64,000 bases of DNA. It comes from CAZLYX01 sp964563885. Its GTDB lineage: Bacteria > Pseudomonadota > Gammaproteobacteria > Burkholderiales > Neisseriaceae. The DNA is taken from assembly GCA_964563885.1 (NCBI GenBank), contig CAZLYX010000002.1, positions 1-64,000 of the forward strand. Direction: 5' to 3'. Positions within the stretch are counted from its first letter, which is position 1, and every line of letters starts with the position of its first letter. Of the stretch, positions 1 to 8,227 are shown piece after piece. The notes below the pieces were generated by a model, which saw only the letters and a list, made by a program, of their open reading frames with translations, was not told the DNA's origin and searched no databases. The position numbers and the translations under genes are program-made.

Positions 1-365
1 GATAGCAAGCAACGACAGGTGAATTTTATTTAATCTTTGTTATGCAAATTTAGCCTAAATCAGGTTGCGTACACGCAACGAGATAAAAAGCCCTACTGAT
101 ATGCGCTGGCCGCCGCCGATGGATAAATGGTATTAAATGTGATTATTTTATATTTGATGTTAAGTGTTGCATTATTTGTCTAAAACCAACTTGATTTTCT
201 GGGGATGTGACGAAGCAGTTGATGTTCAAATGTACAGATTACTAGATAATAAACGTTATTCTTTGCAAAGAGGACAGCACTCGACGAGTCCATGAGCTTT
301 AAAAAAGTTATTAAGCAACCATATTAGGATAATCTTTTATTTATATTTATTGATAATTTAATTTA
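1..365. other. AT-rich intergenic region, no gene seen
   Basis: No open reading frame with coding character, tRNA or uptake sequence was recognised on either strand. The region presumably carries the promoter of the DUF2062 gene that starts at 366, but no convincing -35/-10 pair could be assigned. Confidence 0.5.
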
Positions 366-914
366 ATGTCTTCAAAACTCCAAAAATCATGGCGACATAA
401 GTTACCACAACGTGAGAAAATTTTTGCTTCACGTTGGACGAAGTGGTTCGCCCCTTTATTTGATAAACCTTACTTTTGGACGCTAAACCGTCGGCAAGCA
501 GCACTTTCTGTTGCAGTAGGTTTATTTTGTGGATTAATGCCTGGCCCCACACAAGTAATCAGCGCGTTAATCGTAGCTTATTTTCTACGTACAAACTTAC
601 CTGTAGCTGTTTTTACGACGCTGTATACTAATCCTATTACTTATATGCCGCTTTATTATTTGGCTTACAAAATTGGTTCTTGGGTTTTAGGGGTTGAAGC
701 TGCAGATAAATTGGTTTTTCCAGATTGGAATAGTGCTCAGCTATGGCAAGATACTTGGCAATGGATGTTTGGTGCTGGTAAATCCCTGTTGGTAGGCGTG
801 CCGATATTGGGTTCATTACTGGCAATTGTTGGCTATTTTGCTGTGTTATTGATATGGCGCTGGCGCACAGCTTATCTTTGGCGTAAACGTCGAGGTGTGG
901 GTGATGGAAAGTAA
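366..914 (+). CDS. DUF2062 domain membrane protein
   Basis: A 182-residue integral membrane protein of the DUF2062 family. The family signature is visible around residues 40-110: a hydrophobic segment rich in Gly and Pro (GLFCGLMPGPTQ) followed by a stretch with TNPITYMPLYY. About three membrane segments are apparent (residues about 45-70, 80-110 and 135-165), and the C-terminus is basic. The biochemical function of the family is not established. The gene overlaps the next one (start 904) by 11 bases, so the two are probably co-translated. The assignment rests on the family signature, without homology search. Confidence 0.75.
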   Translation: MSSKLQKSWRHKLPQREKIFASRWTKWFAPLFDKPYFWTLNRRQAALSVAVGLFCGLMPGPTQVISALIVAYFLRTNLPVAVFTTLYTNPITYMPLYYLAYKIGSWVLGVEAADKLVFPDWNSAQLWQDTWQWMFGAGKSLLVGVPILGSLLAIVGYFAVLLIWRWRTAYLWRKRRGVGDGK

Positions 915-1443
915 ATCATGGCGTCGCTTAACTACCGGTGAAATTGAGATGGCACAGAAAATTTTTGCAGACAGTATAGATTATGCCCAAGTAAAAATTT
1001 ATAGTGGTATTCCCTTTTTGCCAGCTTTGCAATTGGCTATTTCGCCCAATGGTCATATTTACTTTCCTAAACATAACTGTCCTGTCGATTTTACTCAGGC
1101 AGGTAGATCTTATATGGTGTGGCTGATTCATGAGCTAACGCATGTTTGGCAACACCAAAATGGTTTCCGAACTTGGGCGGGTGGGATGTTGCTTTCTTTG
1201 AAAGGAGGCTACCTGAAACGCCGAGCTTATCAATATGGTTTGCCAGCAGATATAGGCTGTTTTTCACAGCTGAATATGGAGCAACAGGCCGATTTTTTAG
1301 CGCATTATTTTTCTGCACATTATTTGGGCTGCGAAACTTATTCAACGTATATTCCAGATTTTCAGGTAGCCTTAAAACGTTTTCATCTTAATCCACGGGA
1401 TGCTGGTTTACTACCACCTTATTTACGTAAGCGTAAACGATAA
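904..1443 (+). CDS. HExxH putative metallopeptidase-like protein
   Basis: A 179-residue protein read from ATG 904; a GTG nine bases upstream (895) is an alternative. It contains HELTH at residues 76-80, the zinc-binding HExxH signature, and EQQAD at about 126-130, where a third metal ligand would fit a gluzincin-type fold. There is no signal peptide. Related small proteins in proteobacteria are often annotated as Vgr- or Rhs-related, a name without functional support that I would not carry over. It overlaps the DUF2062 gene by 11 bases, suggesting a two-gene operon. Substrate and activity are unknown. Confidence 0.55.
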   Translation: MESKSWRRLTTGEIEMAQKIFADSIDYAQVKIYSGIPFLPALQLAISPNGHIYFPKHNCPVDFTQAGRSYMVWLIHELTHVWQHQNGFRTWAGGMLLSLKGGYLKRRAYQYGLPADIGCFSQLNMEQQADFLAHYFSAHYLGCETYSTYIPDFQVALKRFHLNPRDAGLLPPYLRKRKR

Positions 1444-1524
1444 TTTATTAAAGTAATCTTAAAATAAATTATTATAAAATTCATTGTTTTGCTGTTTGAT
1501 AAACATAATAGTGCCGCACTTAGA

Positions 1525-1552
1525 TTGACAAGATTTTTAATCACGTTATAAT
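1525..1552 (+). promoter_or_regulatory. Sigma-70 promoter of tRNA-Asn
   Basis: A perfect -35 TTGACA (1525-1530) and a perfect -10 TATAAT (1547-1552) are separated by 16 bp. Transcription would start about 1559, just before the tRNA at 1563. It is the best consensus promoter I found in the window, in keeping with a strong stable-RNA promoter. Confidence 0.85.
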
Positions 1553-1562
1553 CTGCGCTCAT

Positions 1563-1638
1563 TCCCTGATAGCTCAGTTGGTAGAGCGACGGACTGTTAA
1601 TCCGCAGGTCCCAGGTTCGAGTCCTGGTCGGGGAGCCA
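1563..1638 (+). tRNA. tRNA-Asn (anticodon GTT)
   Basis: A 76-nt cloverleaf. The 7-bp acceptor stem (TCCCTGA with TCGGGGA, one G-T pair) closes it, the D arm has AGCTCAGTTGGTAGAGC, the anticodon loop is CTGTTAA (GTT, decoding AAC/AAU) and the T arm has GGTTCGAGTCC. The 3' CCA is encoded. It is a single tRNA with its own promoter and terminator. Confidence 0.97.
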
Positions 1639-1644
1639 AACTCA

Positions 1645-1683
1645 AAAAAGCCTTAGCAAATATTTGCTAAGGCTTTTTGTTTT
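1645..1683 (+). terminator. Rho-independent terminator of tRNA-Asn
   Basis: Perfect 16-bp inverted repeat (arms 1645-1660 and 1663-1678) with a 2-nt spacer, starting six bases after the tRNA. The descending arm is T-rich (GGCTTTTTGTTTTG). Confidence 0.85.
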
Positions 1684-1711
1684 GCTATTTAAAGCGTTGT
1701 TGATTCAAAGT

Positions 1712-1744
1712 AAAGGCTACCTGAAACATGTTCAGGTAGCCTTT
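1712..1744. repeat. Inverted pair of DNA uptake sequences, probable terminator
   Basis: Two copies of AGGCTACCTGAA face each other with a 5-nt loop. Flanking A and T runs extend the stem to AAAGGCTACCTGAA / TTCAGGTAGCCTTT. It lies downstream of efp (minus strand) and can terminate from either side. Confidence 0.8.
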
Positions 1745-1771
1745 ATGAAGATAATAGAATGATTAGATGAT

Positions 1772-1797
1772 AAAAGCTGCCATTTCAGGCAGCTTTT
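1772..1797 (-). terminator. Terminator downstream of efp
   Basis: 10-bp stem AAAAGCTGCC / GGCAGCTTTT with a 6-nt loop, 20 bases past the efp stop. One arm preserves part of an uptake sequence of another dialect (TTCAGGCAGC). Confidence 0.7.
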
Positions 1798-1816
1798 ATG
1801 TATTACAAAGGTACGA

Positions 1817-2377
1817 TTAAGCGCGTTTACGGAACTCGCCTGTACGGCTATCAATTTCGATTTTTTCGCCATTTGCAATGTAAGCGGCTACTTGAACTTC
1901 TGCACCGCCAACTAAGCGGGCATTCTTCATAACTTTGCCTGAAGTGTCACCTTTAATTGCGGGCTCGGTGTATTCAACTTCGCGCACGATAATGGTAGGC
2001 AGCTCAACAGAGATTGCTTTGCCGTCATAAAACGTTACTTCGCATTGTTCTTCCATGCCTTCAACGATAAATTGCATAGAATCACCAATGTTTTCTGCTT
2101 CGATTTCATATTGGTTAAATTCTTCGTCCATGAATACATACATTGGATCGGCAAAGTAGCTGTATAAACACTTTTTTCTTTCCAATACTACTACGTCAAA
2201 TTTGTCATCAGCTTTATAGATAGATTCAGTAGCAGCGCCAGTTAGCAAGTTTTTCAGCTTCATGCTCACTTTGGCAGAGCTACGACCGCCTTTTAGGTAT
2301 TCTGATTTTTGTACGACCATTGGCTCACTGCCAACCATGAATACGTTACCTGGGCGTAGTTCTTGTGCGGTTTTCAT
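1817..2377 (-). CDS. efp: Translation elongation factor P
   Basis: EF-P (186 residues) relieves ribosome stalling at polyproline stretches. Its three beta-barrel domains are recognisable: KOW-like N-terminal domain (about 1-65), central OB domain (66-128) and C-terminal OB domain (129-186, ending IEIDSRTGEFRKRA). The tip of the domain I loop reads KGGRSS, with Arg at position 32. This is the residue rhamnosylated by EarP in the branch of the family that uses arginine instead of lysine. The earP gene lies directly upstream on the same strand, a pairing known from Neisseria and Pseudomonas, so the modification system is complete here. Confidence 0.96.
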   Translation of the reverse strand: MKTAQELRPGNVFMVGSEPMVVQKSEYLKGGRSSAKVSMKLKNLLTGAATESIYKADDKFDVVVLERKKCLYSYFADPMYVFMDEEFNQYEIEAENIGDSMQFIVEGMEEQCEVTFYDGKAISVELPTIIVREVEYTEPAIKGDTSGKVMKNARLVGGAEVQVAAYIANGEKIEIDSRTGEFRKRA

Positions 2378-2531
2378 AAAATTATTCTCTCTGGGAAACG
2401 AAATATAAATAAACGCACTATTTTAACGTAACTTTTAGCAGACGGGTAGCTGTTTGCGGGAAATAGACATGGAATTATCTATAGAAATACACATTTAAAG
2501 CAGTTTTTTATTAAAATATACATATTAATTA

Positions 2532-2577
2532 GAGGCTACCTGAAAAAATGTTTTAAGAAATGTTTCAGGGAGCCTTA
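2532..2577. repeat. Degenerate inverted uptake-sequence pair between earP and efp
   Basis: An intact AGGCTACCTGAA (from 2533) faces a copy with one change, TTCAGGGAGCCT, at the right. The pair sits immediately past the earP stop and can act as a weak terminator between earP and efp. Confidence 0.6.
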
Positions 2578-2582
2578 ACATT

Positions 2583-3773
2583 TTAAACGCTAACATTATC
2601 TAGTGATTGAATGAAATCATCTAGGCGGCTTACTGCATCAGTTTGTGCAAACAAGGCTTGTTGCCAAGACAATGCATTTTGCTGCCATGGCACAAACTGT
2701 TGTTGTAAAGTTTGCCACGCAGCAAGTCGTTGTGCTGCGCTAAGTGTGGTGCTGCCATTAAGTTCGTTAGATAAGCGTTGATGAGCTTCATAAACTGTTT
2801 GATGGTAATAGGGTGCTGTTTTGGACCAAAATGCTTGTAATTTGTCTAAATGGGCCGCTTCATCTTGTGGGTAAATATGCCAGAAGAAAGGTTTGGCAGC
2901 ATATTGAGCGCGAACAAAGCTGTCTTCGCCACGGATAATTAAGCCATCAGCCAATTGTAAGACTGAATCAAAATCAGTTTGTGGCACAAAAGGAATGCGA
3001 ATGAGTTGAACGCAGTCTACTTGCCAACTGTCGCCAGCCTGTTGTAAAGCGATATTAGGAATGCTGCCAACATCACGCAGACTGTCACAAACTTGATGAC
3101 CAGCAAGCAGAAGTGTGATGGGCGAATCTGAGGCTTGCCACATTTTCAGCCATTGTGCCCACACGGGGCTGTGATAACCAAATATGAACCATTCGGGCGA
3201 TGTTTTTTCAGGTAGCTGTAATGATGAGCGCAACATTTGGAGAGCGCTTAAATCAGTGGTTGGTAACGCATGATTGATATAATTACTCTCGCGCAATAAT
3301 CCGCCACTAGAAGGCGTAAAGCCCATCAGCCAAAAATATTTGCGTGTGCCTTCTGGCAATAAAGACGCTGCGGTATGCATTTTCTCAGCCCAGTTTTCGG
3401 CGGATAAATATTCCCAATTTAACCAAATTGGTTGATGTTTGTGTGCAACAGCCAAGGCGTTGTCAGGCAACGTGCAAGCAAATGTCTCAATAATGATGTT
3501 TGGCGGTGGCGAGTATTCTATGTTGGCAGCAGAATACTCAGGTTGCCATAGATTGAGGTGAATGCCGCAGTGTTGACAAGGAAAGGGTGGTAAGTCTGGG
3601 CACAAAGCACGTAAAGCATCGGCTTGATCAAGCCATAAATAGATATCCCAGCCGAGCCGGCGTTTTAACTCTTGCACTAGCCGCCAAGTGACACCGATGT
3701 CGCCGTAATTGTCGATAACGGTACAAAATATCCAGCAAATAATAGGACTTGAATTATTTTTTGTAGGTAACAT
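2583..3773 (-). CDS. earP: EF-P arginine rhamnosyltransferase EarP (DUF2331)
   Basis: A 396-residue glycosyltransferase of the GT-B-like EarP family, which transfers rhamnose from dTDP-L-rhamnose to Arg32 of EF-P. The N-terminal signature DNYGDIGVTWRL (residues 21-32) contains the conserved Asp residues. The C-terminal nucleotide-sugar binding part has RGEDSFVRAQ and a later FFWHIYPQDEAAH. Length agrees with family members of about 380 residues. It is transcribed toward efp, the substrate gene, about 205 bp upstream of it. The first residues (MLPTKNN) look like a short extension, so the exact start is less sure than the identity. Confidence 0.92.
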   Translation of the reverse strand: MLPTKNNSSPIICWIFCTVIDNYGDIGVTWRLVQELKRRLGWDIYLWLDQADALRALCPDLPPFPCQHCGIHLNLWQPEYSAANIEYSPPPNIIIETFACTLPDNALAVAHKHQPIWLNWEYLSAENWAEKMHTAASLLPEGTRKYFWLMGFTPSSGGLLRESNYINHALPTTDLSALQMLRSSLQLPEKTSPEWFIFGYHSPVWAQWLKMWQASDSPITLLLAGHQVCDSLRDVGSIPNIALQQAGDSWQVDCVQLIRIPFVPQTDFDSVLQLADGLIIRGEDSFVRAQYAAKPFFWHIYPQDEAAHLDKLQAFWSKTAPYYHQTVYEAHQRLSNELNGSTTLSAAQRLAAWQTLQQQFVPWQQNALSWQQALFAQTDAVSRLDDFIQSLDNVSV

Positions 3774-4295
3774 TTTTTACACTCGGGCTTAAGACGTTGA
3801 ATGGCAAGGTTTACGCTCAATTTAACATTTGTCAAGCAATGTGCCTGCAAAAAAAATTGTTTATCCACATTGACAGTGCCTGTTATTCATGTAGTAACAA
3901 CAATCTTGAGAATAGGGGTTGACAACTTGGTTTTGAACTTATCTTGTTGAAATATAATAATAATAATTTTAAGCCTATAAATTAAGCATTGGCACTGACC
4001 CCCTTGTTTTTCAGCTATTTTTAGGCTCACTCACAAGCTATCCACATAGTTATCCACAGGAATTGTGAGTAAGTTGGTAGAAGGCTTATTGTATAAGCTT
4101 TTATGCCTAAATCAATTTCAATAGCAACCGAAACGGTAATGATTGTTCTGAAAATAATGCAAAGTTCAAGTAATCGTAATATAAATATTTAGACAGCTAA
4201 ATAGGTATTAAAAATAGCAGTACTTAGGCTGCCTGAAGAAGGCTTTTTTATGGTAGAATGGACACTAATTTTTTTATTGAATTGTCTGAAATAAT
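3774..4295. promoter_or_regulatory. gyrA upstream region with DnaA boxes
   Basis: 522 bp without a gene between divergent earP and gyrA. It holds two perfect DnaA boxes TTATCCACA (3861-3869 and 4050-4058) and a near match CTATCCACA (4038-4046). An AT-rich tract (about 3940-3990) lies between the first box and the other two. A variant uptake sequence AGGCTGCCTGAA is at about 4227. The gyrA promoter must be here; TAGAAT near 4253 is a possible -10. Confidence 0.55.
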
Positions 4296-7088
4296 ATGAC
4301 CGATGCAACCGAACATAATGATCATCATTTTGCTAAAGAAACCATTCCAATCAGCTTAGAAGACGAGATGCGTCGCAGCTATCTTGATTATGCCATGAGC
4401 GTGATTGTAGGTCGTGCGCTGCCTGATGTGCGTGATGGTTTAAAACCGGTGCACCGCCGAGTATTGTTTGCGATGCACGAACTGAAAAACAATTGGAATA
4501 CTGCATACAAAAAATCTGCCCGTATTGTTGGCGATGTGATTGGTAAATACCACCCGCATGGTGACATCGCTGTGTACGATACCATTGTGCGCATGGCTCA
4601 GAATTTCTCATTGCGCTATATGTTGGTAGACGGACAGGGCAACTTTGGCTCAGTTGATGGCGACAGGGCAGCAGCAATGCGTTATACCGAGATTCGCATG
4701 GCACGTATTGCTCAGGAAATGCTGGCAGACATTGAAGAAGAAACAGTAGATTTTGGACCTAACTACGATGGCAGCGAAAGAGAGCCATTGGTATTGCCTG
4801 CTAAAATACCAGCACTGTTGGTTAATGGCTCTTCAGGTATTGCTGTTGGTATGGCCACCAATATTCCACCACATAATCTCAATCAAACGATTGATGCTGC
4901 TTTGCAATTATTGGCCGATCCAGAAACTGATCTTGATGGCTTAATTGACATCATCCAAGCGCCAGATTTTCCAACTGGTGCAACTATTTATGGTTTGTCT
5001 GGTGTTCGCGAAGGCTACAAAACAGGCCGTGGACGCGTGATTATGCGCGGTAAAACACACATTGAGCCACTGGGTAAACACTCAGAGCGCGAAGCCATCA
5101 TCATTGATGAAATTCCCTATCAAGTAAATAAAGCCAAATTGGTCGAGAAAATCGCTGATTTGGTGCGTGAGAAAATATTAGAAGGCGTATCTGAGTTGCG
5201 CGACGAGTCAGATAAATCTGGTATGCGCGTTGTGATTGAGCTTAAGCGCAATGAAAATGCTGAAGTGGTGTTGAATCAACTTTATAAGCTAACTCAATTA
5301 CAAGATAGCTTCGGTATTAATATGGTGGCCTTGGTAGATGGACAACCACGCTTATTAAATCTAAAACAGATTTTGAGTGAGTTCTTGCGTCACCGTCGCG
5401 AAGTGGTTACTCGCCGAACTTTATTTCGCTTGAAAAAAGCACGTCATGAAGGTCATATTGCAGAAGGTAAAGCAGTAGCGTTATCAAATATTGATGAGAT
5501 GATTGTGTTGATCAAAGCTTCAGCGGATGCACCTGAAGCTAAGTCTGGATTGTTGGCGCGCTCATGGCGCTCGGGTTTGGTCGAAGATATGTTGTCGCGC
5601 ACTGATCTAGATTTACAAATGGCACGTCCAGAAGGGCTACCTGAAAACTTGGGATTACAAGGCGAGGGTTATTATTTAAGCGAGCCGCAGGCAGATGCTA
5701 TTTTGCGTATGAGCTTACGTAACCTAACGGGCCTAGATCAAGATGAAATCATTAAAGATTATAGAAACATCATGACCACGATTATTGATTTGTTAGACAT
5801 TTTGGCTAAACCAGAGCGTATTAATGAAATCATGCACAATGAAATGGTGGCGATGAAAGAGCAGTTTGGTGATGCTCGTCGCAGTGATATTAACCCGTTT
5901 GGTGGCGAAATTGCGGATGAAGATTTAATCCCGCCGCGTGAAATGGTGGTAACGCTCACGCATGATGGTTATATCAAAACTCAGCACACCGAGGATTATC
6001 AATCTCAGCGTCGCGGTGGTCGTGGCAAAAAAGCAGCAGCCACCAAAAATGAAGATTGTATCAAGTCGCTTTTAGTAGCCAATACTCATGATTACTTATT
6101 ATGCTTCACAAATCTAGGCAAATGTCATTGGATTAAAGTTTATAAGCTACCTGAAGGTGGGCGTAACAGCCGTGGTCGTCCAGTGAATAATGTGCTGAAT
6201 TTGGATGATGGCGAGCGTCTAAGTGCCATCTTGCCTGTGCGCGAGTTTACTGATCATGAATATGTATTTATGGCTACTGCACGCGGTTTGGTGAAGAAAA
6301 CAGTATTGTCAGCCTTTAAGAATGTGAGCGTTAAAGCAATTAAAGCGATTGTGCTGAATGATGACGATAGCTTGGTAAGTGTGGCAAAAACCTCAGGTGC
6401 TGATGACATTATGTTGTTCTCAAATTCAGGTAAAGCGATTCGCTTCAATGAATACTGGGAGGGCGCGGTGGTTGAAGCTGAAGATGCCGATGCTACTGAA
6501 GCTGAAGTGGAAATCGATATTGACGAAGATTTGGCTGAAGATCAAGTAGAGCGCAAAGCAAATAAAGGCATTCGCCCATCTGGCCGTACCTCACGTGGTA
6601 TTCGTGGCATGAGGCTGCCTGAAGGTGCTCAAGTTGTTAGCTTGTTGGTGGATAATCCAACTATAGATACTGGCGAGCAAGTTTTAACTGCCACTGCCAA
6701 CGGCTATGGTAAACGCACGCCAATTGAAAGTTACAGCAAGAAAAACCGTGGCGGACAAGGTGTTATCGCGATTGACACAGGTGAGCGTAATGGCGAGTTG
6801 GTGGCCGCAACCTTGGTTGGCTCAACCGATGATTTGATGCTTATTACCAGTGGCGGAGTGTTGATTCGCACCAAAGTTGACCAAATTCGCGAAACAGGTC
6901 GCGCAGCAGCAGGTGTACGTCTGATTAATTTAGACAAAGGCGAAACCTTGGTGGGCTTGCAACGTGTTCTTGAAAGTGAAGAAGTTGATTTGCCAGATGA
7001 CGATGAAGATGAACATGTTGTTATTGATTCGGCCGATATTCAACCAAATCAGGATGATGTTGAACCAGAAGAGCATACTGAAACATAA
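4296..7088 (+). CDS. gyrA: DNA gyrase subunit A
   Basis: The breakage-rejoining subunit of DNA gyrase, 930 residues. The N-terminal winged-helix/tower region contains the catalytic Tyr130 in AAMRYTEIRM. The C-terminal beta-pinwheel carries the GyrA box QRRGGRGK, which separates gyrase from topoisomerase IV. The quinolone-resistance region reads HPHGDIAVYD: residue 91 is Ile (codon ATC), where susceptible Neisseria have Thr and E. coli has Ser83, while Asp95 is retained. An acidic insertion (about residues 726-750) interrupts the C-terminal domain. Two uptake sequences lie inside the gene, one AGGCTACCTGAA-like and one AGGCTGCCTGAA. Confidence 0.98.
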   Translation: MTDATEHNDHHFAKETIPISLEDEMRRSYLDYAMSVIVGRALPDVRDGLKPVHRRVLFAMHELKNNWNTAYKKSARIVGDVIGKYHPHGDIAVYDTIVRMAQNFSLRYMLVDGQGNFGSVDGDRAAAMRYTEIRMARIAQEMLADIEEETVDFGPNYDGSEREPLVLPAKIPALLVNGSSGIAVGMATNIPPHNLNQTIDAALQLLADPETDLDGLIDIIQAPDFPTGATIYGLSGVREGYKTGRGRVIMRGKTHIEPLGKHSEREAIIIDEIPYQVNKAKLVEKIADLVREKILEGVSELRDESDKSGMRVVIELKRNENAEVVLNQLYKLTQLQDSFGINMVALVDGQPRLLNLKQILSEFLRHRREVVTRRTLFRLKKARHEGHIAEGKAVALSNIDEMIVLIKASADAPEAKSGLLARSWRSGLVEDMLSRTDLDLQMARPEGLPENLGLQGEGYYLSEPQADAILRMSLRNLTGLDQDEIIKDYRNIMTTIIDLLDILAKPERINEIMHNEMVAMKEQFGDARRSDINPFGGEIADEDLIPPREMVVTLTHDGYIKTQHTEDYQSQRRGGRGKKAAATKNEDCIKSLLVANTHDYLLCFTNLGKCHWIKVYKLPEGGRNSRGRPVNNVLNLDDGERLSAILPVREFTDHEYVFMATARGLVKKTVLSAFKNVSVKAIKAIVLNDDDSLVSVAKTSGADDIMLFSNSGKAIRFNEYWEGAVVEAEDADATEAEVEIDIDEDLAEDQVERKANKGIRPSGRTSRGIRGMRLPEGAQVVSLLVDNPTIDTGEQVLTATANGYGKRTPIESYSKKNRGGQGVIAIDTGERNGELVAATLVGSTDDLMLITSGGVLIRTKVDQIRETGRAAAGVRLINLDKGETLVGLQRVLESEEVDLPDDDEDEHVVIDSADIQPNQDDVEPEEHTET

Positions 7089-7139
7089 ATATAGTTTGAG
7101 ATAGTCATTAGATTCAAACATATTCTTGAGATGGTAGTA

Positions 7140-7174
7140 AAAATAGTAGGCCTTGGCCTGCTATTTTTTTGGCG
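7140..7174 (+). terminator. gyrA terminator
   Basis: 13-bp stem AAAATAGTAGGCC / GGCCTGCTATTTT with a 2-nt spacer, one G-T pair and a following T7 run, about 50 bases past the gyrA stop. Confidence 0.8.
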
Positions 7175-7310
7175 TTATGATTTTAAATGAACATAAAAAA
7201 GCAAGATTTAAGTGCCAGCAATGGTTGAATGGATTATATTTGATTTATCTGGGGCAGTATTCAATGATAAAATTCAGCTTAAAATTTTGATTCAGCCTGA
7301 AGGAAATAGC

Positions 7311-8012
7311 ATGAATGATGAGCAAAAGGATGATGTAGCGCAAGAGCATAAACGCAGTATTCGCAGCTTTGTTTTGCGACAAGGACATATGACAGTGGCG
7401 CAGCAGAAGGCTATTGATAATATGTGGCCAGAGTTTGGTATTGATTATCAAGATGCGTTATTAGATTTAGATACAGCGTTTAGCCGCGATAATCCTAAAG
7501 TATTGGAAATCGGCTTTGGCATGGGCGTGGCCACAGTAGAAATTGCTAAACGCTTACCTGAACATGATTTTTTCGTTATCGATGTACACGGCCCAGGTGT
7601 GGGTAATATTTTAAAATTGATTGACGAAGAGAGTGTGAATAATATTCGGGTGATGCGCCATGATGCAGTAGAGGTGGTGCAGAATATGTTGAGTGATGCT
7701 AGTTTGCAAGGTATTCATATTTTCTTTCCTGATCCATGGCACAAAAAAAAGCATAATAAACGTCGCTTGATTCAACCACAGTTTGTCGAAAAATTACTGC
7801 CTAAGTTGGCAAAAGGTGGCTATATTCATTTGGCCACCGATTGGGAAGAGTATGCTGTGCAGATGTTGGAAGCGTTAAAAGGCATTGATGAGTTGGAAAA
7901 CACTGCTGCCAATTATGCGCCAACGCCCGATTATCGCCCTGAAACTAAATTTGAAGCGCGTGGTAAGCGTTTGGGACATGGTGTTTGGGATTTAGTGTTT
8001 ATTAAAAAATAA
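7311..8012 (+). CDS. trmB: tRNA (guanine-46-N7)-methyltransferase
   Basis: Methylates G46 in the tRNA variable loop using S-adenosylmethionine. The SAM-binding motif is VLEIGFGMGVATVEIA and the family signature is FFPDPWHKKKHNKRRL. The N-terminus RSIRSFVLRQGHMT is typical. I start at ATG 7311 because it has AAGGA eight bases upstream and gives a normal 233-residue protein. An in-frame GTG at 7212 would add 33 residues with no family resemblance. The gene stands alone between the gyrA terminator and an uptake-sequence terminator. Confidence 0.95.
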   Translation: MNDEQKDDVAQEHKRSIRSFVLRQGHMTVAQQKAIDNMWPEFGIDYQDALLDLDTAFSRDNPKVLEIGFGMGVATVEIAKRLPEHDFFVIDVHGPGVGNILKLIDEESVNNIRVMRHDAVEVVQNMLSDASLQGIHIFFPDPWHKKKHNKRRLIQPQFVEKLLPKLAKGGYIHLATDWEEYAVQMLEALKGIDELENTAANYAPTPDYRPETKFEARGKRLGHGVWDLVFIKK

Positions 8013-8167
8013 AACGCGAGTTTTAAAATCAATAGTAAAAGCAATACAAACACAAATATGTGCTTAATCTGGCTTATCCAGAAGCCAGACTGACGTGTTT
8101 AAAAGCTATTGGTCGGTATACTTTTGATAGATTTTTATGGCGCTGCTTGATGAAGACAAAAATATCT

Positions 8168-8203
8168 AAAGGCTACCTGAACAATATTGTTCAGGTAGCC
8201 TTT
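8168..8203. terminator. Bidirectional terminator built from paired uptake sequences
   Basis: A perfect 36-nt palindrome (17-bp arms AAAGGCTACCTGAACAA and complement, 2-nt loop) lies between convergent trmB and sodB. Confidence 0.85.
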
Positions 8204-8227
8204 AGGATGGCTTACTAAATGGGTAGG

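Noticed and set aside
240..300. A hammerhead-like core (CGACGAGTCCATGAGC) in the leader region
   Set aside because: The conserved CTGATGA is missing and no matching stems were found.
7212..7310. N-terminal extension of trmB from GTG 7212
   Set aside because: No family resemblance, no RBS at the GTG, and a good RBS at ATG 7311.
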